The notes below the pieces were generated by a model. It searched no databases and was not told the DNA's origin. It saw only the letters and a program-made list of their open reading frames with translations. Made by a program: the position numbers and the translations under genes. From assembly GCA_016191235.1 (NCBI GenBank), contig JACPOZ010000053.1, positions 1 through 46,878 of the forward strand: a stretch of 46,878 bases of DNA, given 5' to 3'. The DNA comes from Gammaproteobacteria bacterium. GTDB lineage: Bacteria > Pseudomonadota > Gammaproteobacteria > Ga0077554 > Ga007554. Shown in pieces: positions 25,354 to 32,472 of this stretch (its first letter is position 1; each line of letters opens with the position of its first letter).

Positions 25354-26585
25354 TTATGCTAATCAGGCTTTACTACTGTACAGCGCAGGGTACCAAGAAC
25401 AGGCGCTACTGTTTTTGAAAAAGACCACGGAGCTAAAGTTTGAAGGGCGATTAAAAGCTTTGCTCTATCAATTGGTGCAAGGTGAAAAACACGAAGTCGA
25501 TGAAGTGGACGCCATGCTTGTCACGCTCGGTGAACGCTTGATCATGCTGGCAATAGCAACGTCGATTTTCACTCTGGTCTTGACCATGTTGATAGGCTGG
25601 TTCATGGTGCGCGCCATCACCAAACCCGTGAAAAAACTCATACAGGGTACCTTGGCGATCAGCGCCGGTGACCTCAGTCACCGCATCACTCATAATAGCG
25701 CGGATGAATTTTCAGAGCTGGCGGATTGCTTCAATAAAATGGCTGCGAATCTGGTATCGCAACGGCATGACTTGCTTGTGATCCAGTCAGCGCTGGAGAG
25801 CAAAAACAGAGAGCTATCCATCGAAAGTAGCGAACGCACGTTGGCGGAAGAAAAGGCGCGCCAGCATCAGTCTCAACTCGCACATGTGCTGCGCCTCAGC
25901 ACGGTCAGCGAAATGGCTACCAGCATTGCCCATGAAATCAACAGTCCGCTATCCGCCATTGTTAACTATGCGCGGGGATGCGAGCGGCGCCTGGCATCCG
26001 GGAAAATTGACAAGACAGAACTGAGCGAGGCGCTGGAACAAATCGGTGCTCAGGCCGAAAGAGCAGCAAAAATCATCCGGCGCATCCGTAATTTTTCGCG
26101 CGGAGTGGAGCCAGAGCGAACACTCGTGGATATCAGCCAGATCATCCATGATGTAACTGTTATAGCCGCTTTCGAAGCAAAACGACACAACATCAGTATG
26201 AACCTGGTACTCACCAGCGAAGCCCTGCCGATAGTTGCCGACAGAATCCAAGTCAACCAAGCGCTATGGAACCTTATCATCAACGCCATAGAGGCCATTG
26301 CTGGTGGCAACTCCACACGCCGCGAGATTGATATTTCCAGTTCGCGTACCGATGAACATTACGCCGAAATTGCTGTGCGCGACACAGGACCCGGTCTTGA
26401 TGAAGAGGATCTGCAACGCATCTTCGATGCCTTCTTTACCAGCAAACCGGAAGGGATGGGAATGGGCCTGGCCATTTCCAGCTCGATTCTTGATTCCCAG
26501 GGTGGACATCTCTGGGCTACCCGGAATCCCGATTGCGGCTTAACATTCCATATGAAATTCCCTCTCGCCATGAAGGACATATCTT

Positions 26586-27165
26586 GTGAACCATGAACCC
26601 ACAGTCTTTATTGTCGACGATGATCCGGCCATGCGCACTTCACTGCGCTGGCTGATCGAGTCGGTAGGATTTCGCCAATTATGATCCCGTCAGGCCGGGT
26701 TGCCTCGTATTGGACGTGCGCATGCCGGGCATGAGCGGCCTGGAGCTGCAAGAGAAACTCGCCACCAGGCACGCCCCTGTCCCGATCATCGTCATTACCG
26801 GGCACGGAGATGTCGCCATGGCCGTGCGGGCGATGAAAACCGGGGCTGTTGATTTCATCGAGAAACCCTTCAACGATCAGGTATTGCTCGACCGCATCCA
26901 GCAGTCTCTCGACAAGGATGCCGAAACACGCCTCGGCAACGTTGAACGCGAAATCGTCGCCGCTCGCATTGCTTTGCTCACGCCAAGGGAACAGGAGGTG
27001 ATGGAGCATGTCGTGGCAGGCCAGCTCAATAAGCAAGTCGCCGCCAATCTCAACATCAGCATTAAAACCGTCGAGGTGCATCGCGCCAAAATCATGGAAA
27101 AAATGCAGGCAAGTACTTTGTCAAAACTGGTGGAGATGGTGCTGCTCCATAAAGGTAAACCCTGA
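26586..27165 (+). pseudogene. FixJ/NarL-type response regulator with an internal deletion and frameshift
   Basis: GTG 26586 overlaps the kinase stop and opens a receiver start: EPTVFIVDDDPAMRTSLRWL. This frame runs into TGA 26682-26684 after SVGFRQL. A second frame picks up at about 26680 with YDPVRPGCLVLDVRMPGMSG (phosphoacceptor Asp in LDVRMPG) and continues through TGHGD, EKPF and a LuxR-type DNA-binding domain (LTPREQEVMEHV...IKTVEVHRAKIMEKM) to TGA 27163-27165. FixJ proteins normally have about 14 more residues between the two parts, so a small frameshifting deletion removed them. An ATG at 26710 could still express the second half without the acidic pocket. Both this gene and its kinase are thus disabled. 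Confidence 0.85.
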
Positions 27166-27220
27166 CTCTGCTGCGGATACGTCCCAATTATCATCGCAGT
27201 GAAAAGTATCTACAGTACAT

Positions 27221-27304
27221 TCCATGCTTATCCGGTTGGCTCCCAATCGCACTAGATGTAGCGAGTATGCGGGTCTGAAGGCAACCGAATAAGCTAAGCA
27301 TGGA
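27221..27304. repeat. Imperfect inverted repeat upstream of the secreted repeat protein gene
   Basis: TCCATGCTTATCCGGTTGGC (27221-27240) is matched in reverse by 27281-27304, whose complement reads TCCATGCTTAGCTTATTCGG; a four-base offset interrupts the pairing. The arms are separated by about 40 bases. It could be a transcript hairpin, an old insertion-element end pair, or a regulatory site for the gene that starts at 27336. Confidence 0.45.
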
Positions 27305-27335
27305 TTCTACTTTCAACCCATTAGGAGTCGTAGAC

Positions 27336-27899
27336 ATGAAAACAAGAGCATTTCCAAGAGTATTTTTGATAGGCACCCTCGCTACTGGCGCGATGCTGGC
27401 TGCCACACCGGTCTTGGCCGAGGAGTTCCGTTGCACAGGCACGGTGGGTCCGGTTGCGCTGGACAATGTGTTCGTGCCCGACGGCGCGAGTTGCGTGCTT
27501 GATCGCACGCGCATGAATGGCAGCGTGGTGGTCGGCCGTGGTGCCAGCTTGCGGTCCACCAGCGTCTCGATCAACGGCAATCTGCAGGCTGAGGGCGCCG
27601 CCTCCGTCCGTTTGAATGGCTCCACCGTGGGCGGCTCGGTGCAGCTTGTGCAGGGGGGTGGGGCTAACATCGACCGGAACCGCATCAAGGGCGACTTGCA
27701 GTTCAAGTCCAATACCTCCGCCATTTCAGCAACCGGCAACACCATCGACGGCAGCCTGCAGGCTTTCCAGAACGTGGGCGGTGCGAGCTTCGTCAACAAC
27801 CGCATGAACGGCAATATGCAGTGCAAGGAGAACATCCCCGCACCCACCGGCAGCGGCAATCTCTCACCGAGCAAGGAGGATCAGTGCGCGGGGCTGTGA
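27336..27899 (+). CDS. Secreted beta-helix-like repeat protein of unknown function
   Basis: The product has 187 residues from ATG 27336, seven bases after AGGAGT; an earlier ATG in frame would add residues ahead of the signal peptide. Signal peptide: KTRAFPRVFLIGTLATGAML ending AATPVLA|E. The mature part repeats a pattern of about 20 residues, N-G-S/N-(V/L)-(Q/V) turns: MNGSVVVGRGASL, INGNLQAEGAASV, VGGSVQLVQGGGA, IKGDLQFKSNTSA, IDGSLQAFQNVGG, MNGNMQCKENIPA. This suits a right-handed beta-helix or bactofilin-like solenoid. Four cysteines (two near the start, two near the end) could clamp it. It is a single gene with a terminator-like hairpin behind it. Function unknown. Confidence 0.7.
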   Translation: MKTRAFPRVFLIGTLATGAMLAATPVLAEEFRCTGTVGPVALDNVFVPDGASCVLDRTRMNGSVVVGRGASLRSTSVSINGNLQAEGAASVRLNGSTVGGSVQLVQGGGANIDRNRIKGDLQFKSNTSAISATGNTIDGSLQAFQNVGGASFVNNRMNGNMQCKENIPAPTGSGNLSPSKEDQCAGL

Positions 27900-27912
27900 T
27901 GTAAATGTCACA

Positions 27913-27939
27913 CAGGGGGGTGGTGCAGCGCCCCCCCTG
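27913..27939 (+). terminator. GC-rich hairpin after the secreted repeat protein
   Basis: CAGGGGGG (27913-27920) pairs with CCCCCC-TG (27932-27939) across a short loop, 14 bases after the stop codon. The stem is strong, but only CTTATG follows rather than a T-run, so it may act as a pausing or Rho-type terminator. Confidence 0.45.
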
Positions 27940-28030
27940 CTTATGAGCAAGCACGCGCAACCAGCAGTAATCTGAAAAAACACAATCATCAACCTAGCGC
28001 CGCTGGCGCGTCAACATGGAGTAAACAGAC

Positions 28031-29104
28031 ATGGAACACGATGACGTTACACAGTTATTCCCTAAAGACAACACTCTGATCAAAAGCGCTTACACCACGC
28101 GCCGTCTACCCCGCGAGGCGATGGTAACCTTACGCTGCGATACTGTGCCCCGTCCCGGTGATCTGGTGCTGGCGCGTGTGGATAAGGTAGGCCAGCACAA
28201 ATGCCTGGAACTCGCCGATGGCCGCCGCTCGCAGCTCTTTGCCGGAGATCTCATCACCGTCGTGTACGGCAATCGTTACGCCCCAGACCAATACGAATCT
28301 GTGGTACCTGACCATCTCGGCCCATGTCATCTGGCCGCTTCGGGCGGAATTGCCTCCCAGGTCGTTCACCGTTACGGCAAGACCGGCCACCCCACCGCCA
28401 TCACCCCTCTCGGATTGATCGGTGACCGCAACAGTCAGGTGCTCAACCTGGCCGATTGGGCATTACCCCGAGGCGCCTACCACGCCAATCCTCCACCCAC
28501 TATCGCGATTGTCGGCACGTCCATGAACGCGGGCAAGACCACCACGGCCGCCTATCTCATCAAGGGCCTGGTTCGGGCAGGTCTCAAGGTGGGCGCTGCC
28601 AAGATCACCGGCACCGGTTCGGGCAGAGACACCTGGTTGATGCGTGATGCCGGTGCCACGCAGGTGCTCGATTTCATTGACGCAGGTGTTCCCTCCACCT
28701 ATCTCCTATCCAGCGATAAAGTGGAAAAGGTTACCGGTCAACTCATTCACGAACTCGGTCGCCACGGCGTGGACGTGATCGTACTGGAAATCGCCGATGG
28801 TCTGTTCCAGCAGGAAACCGGCCACTTGATGAGTTCTCACAGCTTCCTGGCGAACATCGACGGCGTGCTTTTCGCTGCCAGCGATGCGATGGGTGGTGCG
28901 GCGGGTGTGGAATGGCTACGGCAGCACCAAGCGCCGGTGATCGGTGTCAGTGGCCTGCTGACACTTTCTCCCTTGGCGATACGCGAGATCCACGCTGCGA
29001 CAGGGTTACCCGTACTAACTCTGACACAACTGGAAAGCGCCGAAATTGCCCAGGCAATGATGGATAACCTCATCTCAACCATGCCTGTGTTGAAAGCGGG
29101 CTAA
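28031..29104 (+). CDS. P-loop NTPase-domain protein (DUF1611-like)
   Basis: The product has 357 residues. Residues 1-140 form an N-terminal beta-rich domain (GDLVLARVDKVGQHKCLEL, then a loop ending at GLIGDRN). Then comes a P-loop: IAIVGTSMNAGKTTTAAYLI (residues about 159-178), with DTWLMRDAG, and EIADGLFQQET further on, a motif seen in DUF1611 proteins whose best-known members are linked to D-amino acid and dipeptide metabolism. The P-loop also resembles MobB-type proteins. Start ATG 28031 has GGAG nine bases upstream. It is isolated between a terminator-like hairpin and a MITE-like element. The exact reaction is not predictable. Confidence 0.6.
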   Translation: MEHDDVTQLFPKDNTLIKSAYTTRRLPREAMVTLRCDTVPRPGDLVLARVDKVGQHKCLELADGRRSQLFAGDLITVVYGNRYAPDQYESVVPDHLGPCHLAASGGIASQVVHRYGKTGHPTAITPLGLIGDRNSQVLNLADWALPRGAYHANPPPTIAIVGTSMNAGKTTTAAYLIKGLVRAGLKVGAAKITGTGSGRDTWLMRDAGATQVLDFIDAGVPSTYLLSSDKVEKVTGQLIHELGRHGVDVIVLEIADGLFQQETGHLMSSHSFLANIDGVLFAASDAMGGAAGVEWLRQHQAPVIGVSGLLTLSPLAIREIHAATGLPVLTLTQLESAEIAQAMMDNLISTMPVLKAG

Positions 29105-29460
29105 GTCCATATTTTCCGTTAGATATAGAAGTTACTCAAAACAGGCACACGGGGGAAGATAGGCGAAGCGCGTGCGACGCCCCCTGTGTAGCCTGTGGGG
29201 TCTCTTTCGAAGGTTGTGTTTAAACCTGAAAACGGCGGTTGACCGCTACTCTGGATGACTAGCGATATGTATTTAATGAGCTTTATCACATCCTGCGCGT
29301 TCACCTGTTTGGTGGGGCCGCTACGGGGTGGATTGCACGGTTTTCAGTGCGCATGACAGCGTTGCAACTCCTTGGAATGGAACAACCATTCCGCGTCGTT
29401 GCGCCTTGCCCTGCACCCCGAAAATCGTACACTCCACCCCGTCCAACTGCCGTTTTCAGG
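29105..29460. other. Gene-free region between convergent genes, holding hairpins and a MITE-like element
   Basis: No coding sequence is supported here. A hairpin-prone stretch at about 29142-29196 (GGCACACGGGGG against CCCCCTGTGTAGCC) could end the preceding gene. From 29222 the region is occupied by a palindromic element described separately. Confidence 0.6.
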
Positions 29461-29464
29461 TTAA
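29222..29464. mobile_element. MITE-like element with terminal inverted repeats
   Basis: The ends are near-identical inverted repeats: AACCTGAAAACGGCGGTTG at 29223-29241, and CAACTGCCGTTTTCAGGTT at about 29444-29462 (one mismatch after reversal). They enclose about 200 bases with no plausible gene. An inner perfect 7-bp hairpin GGAATGG-aacaa-CCATTCC lies at 29374-29392. The right repeat covers the stop codon of the phytase-like gene. Size and structure fit a non-autonomous miniature transposable element, possibly mobilised by an unrelated transposase. The family is not recognised. Confidence 0.6.
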
Positions 29465-30393
29465 TACTGAAGGGTAAACAGCATGAAGGTTGTGTGCTGT
29501 ACGTCTTTCTTGCCGTGGTCACTGACAATCAAGAATCGATGATTGCCAATATGTGTCAATCCTTCAAAATTGTCGAGGCCCTCGGAAAATACGGCCAGAT
29601 CTTCGGCAGCACATACCCCATCCACGGAACAAGCCGCAAGATTTACGTAACGCAGACTCACCACCAGCGGTTTGGTCGCCCCCGTGAATGAACGTTCCAG
29701 CACAAGCAGGTTGCCGTCTGGCAGCATTTCCAACGCCTTGAGGCGGCTATCTTTGACAGGATGCGCGGCAAATGACCAATGCCGATCTTTGGCGTATACC
29801 GTGTGCAGGTCTTTCGGCCGATTCGCCAGAGGCAATTCAGGTGCCGTAATCAACCCATGCTTTGCATCATAAGTGACCGATTCCAGCGCCTTGTTCGACC
29901 CACGATAATTGCCTGGCTCGTCGAGCGGCGGTGGTGCCGGAATCTCTCCCAGCATTGCCCCTGCCGGATTGAAGCGAATGATGCGTGGAGCGACTCCTTC
30001 CACAACGACAACCAGTTCGGTATCGTTCGATTTGCCATTGTTGGCGTTTAAAACCGTCAGCCCTTCTGCATCAAGACGTTGGTGCGAAGCTTTTTCTTCA
30101 TTGCCGCCTAGAGGGGCCGCATAAACCGGCTCAATTGCCGTAACCTCTTTTCCTTCCAGCTTCAAGCGGAAATGAAAAATTTTACCCTTGTCGGAAACCG
30201 CATACAACAGCTTTTCGTCTTCATCCCACGCCAGTCCGGAAAGCTCATTGATCCGAATGTCATTGAATTTCTCCGGAGCGATAGGGAATTGACTGTTCTC
30301 TATTAGACGCGGCGTTTTTGCCGCGCTGTTTGTTGTCGAAAGAAGGCCGCTTGCAATTACGAAAGCAGCCAGTATAGAAATTGAGCGCTTCAT
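29461..30393 (-). CDS. Secreted phytase-like esterase domain protein (PF13449 type)
   Basis: The product has 310 residues. The signal peptide is MKRSISILAAFVIASGLLST, cut near SAA|K. The mature part contains INELSGLAWDEDEKLLYAVSDKG, HQRLDAEGLTVL, RGSNKALESVTYDA, LKALEMLPDGNLLVLERSF and LDNFEGLTHIGNHRFLIVSDHGK, the repeated beta-propeller signatures of the 'esterase-like activity of phytase' family. It is presumed periplasmic or extracellular and may hydrolyse phosphate esters. GGAGAG precedes the ATG. It follows a VTC-type polymerase on the same strand after 87 bases. Its stop TAA lies within the inverted repeat of the neighbouring MITE-like element. Confidence 0.8.
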   Translation of the reverse strand: MKRSISILAAFVIASGLLSTTNSAAKTPRLIENSQFPIAPEKFNDIRINELSGLAWDEDEKLLYAVSDKGKIFHFRLKLEGKEVTAIEPVYAAPLGGNEEKASHQRLDAEGLTVLNANNGKSNDTELVVVVEGVAPRIIRFNPAGAMLGEIPAPPPLDEPGNYRGSNKALESVTYDAKHGLITAPELPLANRPKDLHTVYAKDRHWSFAAHPVKDSRLKALEMLPDGNLLVLERSFTGATKPLVVSLRYVNLAACSVDGVCAAEDLAVFSEGLDNFEGLTHIGNHRFLIVSDHGKKDVQHTTFMLFTLQY

Positions 30394-30480
30394 GATTTCT
30401 CTCCATTCAGGGATTTATATTTTAGCTAAATTTACATCGTTACCAATCACAGACGAATTATCGAAAGCCATCGCATCGCC

Positions 30481-31347
30481 TCATTGTGAGTTCTGGTTGG
30501 CACTCAACTTCCGGAGTGCAGGAAGAAATTTGTTGTGCTTTTGTACTTGCTGAAGAACGGCCATTCCAACGCAATATTTCGAACAACGCCTGGTTGGATG
30601 CTGGTGCAATCCCCGCAATATTTTGTCTGCGATTCCGTTGCCGTTAGCGGATTTTGTTTCGACGACGAATGTATTTTCGTCAATGGAGTATGATCTATCA
30701 GCCCCTGAAAATGACAGGCCAAAATCAATCGTCATGCGTTCACCCCCGTCTTTTGCTACCAACGTAACTCTCTGGTAACGAACTTCAATTGCGGGTGTGA
30801 GCGCATAATCAAAATCGCGCCCATAGAGATTGCGGTATTCGGAATGAATATGTTCCCAGGCTTCTTCGTCCAGTACGCCGTATTTGTCGACTGTATAGTC
30901 CATCCTCTTCTTGACGGTGATGCCGCGTTTGTCCTTGAGCTTTATTTCAACAAAGCATATTTGTGCATCTGTATATTTTCGCACGCGCACTTTGAAGCGC
31001 TGGCGGCGCCCCTGATGGTGGTCGAAGTAACTGGTGTTTTTATCATCGTCGAAATAGTATGTTTCATAGGTGAAACTTCGCTTTCCGTCGATTTCCAGTA
31101 TGTCGAAATGGTTGACCAGTTCGGTAACGGCTTGACGTAACACCGTTTCACGAACCACGTATTTGTTGTCGAGCCGTTCTAGCATTGCCGCCTTGGCATT
31201 TAATTGCTTGAGGCCTATCGGGCGGAATGGATTGACGAGCCATTTCTTGGCGAAGCCGGAACCCGGCGACTTCAAGGTATTGGTGCTACCACCCTGTATG
31301 GACGGTAATTTAATTATGGATGCATTGGAATTTTTGACGGAAATCAT
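30481..31347 (-). CDS. VTC-domain protein, likely polyphosphate polymerase
   Basis: The product has 288 residues. The start MISVKNSN at 31347 has GAGGA seven bases upstream. From residue about 60 it shows the VTC domain (PF09359) of a tunnel-fold polyphosphate polymerase: ERLDNKYVVRETVL, FTYETYYFDDDKNTSYFDHH, RQRFKVRVRKY, CFVEIKLKDKRG, TPAIEVRYQRV, MTIDFGLSF, FVVETKSANGNG. The conserved basic (R, K) and acidic (E) residues that hold triphosphate are visible. Yeast Vtc4 makes polyphosphate from ATP; bacterial relatives occur beside DUF4956 membrane proteins, as here. It starts 10 bases after the upstream gene's stop, so they form an operon. Confidence 0.85.
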   Translation of the reverse strand: MISVKNSNASIIKLPSIQGGSTNTLKSPGSGFAKKWLVNPFRPIGLKQLNAKAAMLERLDNKYVVRETVLRQAVTELVNHFDILEIDGKRSFTYETYYFDDDKNTSYFDHHQGRRQRFKVRVRKYTDAQICFVEIKLKDKRGITVKKRMDYTVDKYGVLDEEAWEHIHSEYRNLYGRDFDYALTPAIEVRYQRVTLVAKDGGERMTIDFGLSFSGADRSYSIDENTFVVETKSANGNGIADKILRGLHQHPTRRCSKYCVGMAVLQQVQKHNKFLPALRKLSANQNSQ

Positions 31348-31357
31348 AAGATAATCC

Positions 31358-31948
31358 TCAACGTTTGCGATAATAAACATTGATGCGCGCCATGTCATTG
31401 ACGTAGTCGAACGAGATGATCTGGTAATACATCACATCAACGCCGAGACGTTCGGAAAGATTGGTGCGCATGAGCGTCGGGTCGGATAACGCGTGAGCAT
31501 CAATTTTGTCGAGCGTGATCTTGATGCCATCGACCGAACTCAGAATTCTTGGGTGGTCGATGATGTAAGCGCCGAGCAGCACGAGCGCAGTGACGGCAGC
31601 GACAAACGGAATCGTTGTGCCGTGTACCGAGCAGATAACGGCGATGGCTACGCTGCCGAAGAAATAGGTAATCTCGATCTTGGTGATCTGTTCCGAACGC
31701 AGCGTAAACAAGGCGAGAATCGCGAACAGCCCAAATCCGGCGGCCAGACTGAACTCCACGCTCGACAGTACCGTGAGCACCGCAAAAACAAAGACATTGA
31801 ACAATGCGGCCGCAGTGACCAATTCTTTGTCACTGTAGCGCCTGTAATACATGCCGAAAATCAATAGCAGCATGGCGACGATGTCAATGCTGAACCTGGC
31901 AAACAGGTCGACTAGGGGGATTTGAGTCAATTCCGATATCAAAATCAT
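31358..31948 (-). CDS. DUF4956 membrane protein, partner of the VTC-type polymerase
   Basis: The product has 196 residues. Hydrophobic segments near 15-35 (FSIDIVAMLLLIFGMYY), 42-62 (ELVTAAALFNVFVFAVLTV), 65-85 (FSLAAGFGLFAILALFTL) and 95-130 (IEITYFFGSVAIAVICSV...FVAAVTALVLLGAYII) suggest four or five membrane helices. The soluble C-terminus contains DVMYYQIISFDYVNDMARINVYYR. The pattern matches DUF4956, regularly encoded next to VTC-domain proteins and thought to anchor or translocate polyphosphate across the inner membrane. No functional residue is diagnostic. Confidence 0.8.
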   Translation of the reverse strand: MILISELTQIPLVDLFARFSIDIVAMLLLIFGMYYRRYSDKELVTAAALFNVFVFAVLTVLSSVEFSLAAGFGLFAILALFTLRSEQITKIEITYFFGSVAIAVICSVHGTTIPFVAAVTALVLLGAYIIDHPRILSSVDGIKITLDKIDAHALSDPTLMRTNLSERLGVDVMYYQIISFDYVNDMARINVYYRKR

Positions 31949-32026
31949 TCTCCTTGAAGGTGATTAAAAACGAGCAATTTTTGTGTTTTTACCGAAAGCC
32001 GCGTTGATAAAACCTCATGCTTGAAG

Positions 32027-32158
32027 ATGTAGGGCGGATTAGCGCAGCGTAACCCGCCACTCCGCGCCGTCAGGCGCTCCTTAAACAAACAGGAGAAGTC
32101 GCTGCGCGACGGATTGGCGGGTTACGCGATGCATTCGCATCACTAACCCAGCCTGCAT
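32027..32158. repeat. Interspersed palindromic repeat of the TAGGGCGGATTAGCG type
   Basis: The left arm ATGTAGGGCGGATTAGCGCA continues to AACCCGCCA; the right arm, read in reverse, is an imperfect copy ending with the same AACCCGCCA. Together they form a 132-bp imperfect palindrome. Variants of TAGGGTGGGTTAGCG...AACCCACC occur widely between genes in beta- and gammaproteobacteria. It is a non-coding repeat, perhaps a REP/MITE relative. Confidence 0.7.
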
Positions 32159-32161
32159 AGA

Positions 32162-32395
32162 CTATGTATAAAAGCGGCGATTGGCATAGTTAAGCTGCCG
32201 CAGGATTTCCCTCGTCTTTCTGCCTGCAAGCACCGGAAGAAAGTTGCGTACGCGTGCTCCATCCTTAAGCTTCTCTAATTCAGCGTTATAAATTTTTTCC
32301 ACTTCCTCGTCCGGCACGCCGCTGGCCTCTGCGATTCGGTGTATAAAACCCAAGTGTCTCTGGGATTCTTTCTTGTCGATGATGTCTCCGTTCAT
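32162..32395 (-). CDS. Small DUF3562-family protein
   Basis: The product has 77 residues. ATG 32395 is preceded by GGAGGAG, a strong ribosome site; an earlier in-frame start is less likely. The sequence HLGFIHRIAEASGVPDEEVEK, then IYNAELEKLKDGARVRNFLPVLAGRKTREIL, matches DUF3562, a short helical protein of unknown function common in proteobacteria. The C-terminal LPVL..R..R is its hallmark. It stands alone, 78 bases after the glycerate kinase stop on the same strand. Confidence 0.7.
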   Translation of the reverse strand: MNGDIIDKKESQRHLGFIHRIAEASGVPDEEVEKIYNAELEKLKDGARVRNFLPVLAGRKTREILRQLNYANRRFYT

Positions 32396-32472
32396 GTGTT
32401 TACTCCTCCATTTCGTGATGATTTCGTGGCTCTGCCCGTGATCTTGCGGCTGGCATACAGACACCACCGTTT

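Larger units (their letters stand above)
23751..26596 (+). pseudogene. Membrane sensor histidine kinase, split by an IS5-family element
   Basis: Two frames (23751-24170 and 25358-26596) join exactly in frame when 24171-25353 plus one copy of the TTAT duplication are removed, giving a 552-residue kinase. Its order is: TM helix (6-27), extracytoplasmic domain rich in helix (about 30-185, spanning the insertion), second TM helix (LIMLAIATSIFTLVLTMLIG), HAMP domain (AITKPVKKLIQGTL), coiled coil, HisKA with H in SIAHEINSPLSAIV, and ATPase (NLIINAIEA, DTGPGL, GMGMGLAI). The motif HEINSPL and the context of a FixJ-type partner resemble FixL/DctB-type kinases. As it stands the first part ends at a TGA or stop inside the IS, and the catalytic part lacks the sensor and first TM. 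It is therefore non-functional as a receptor. Confidence 0.88.
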
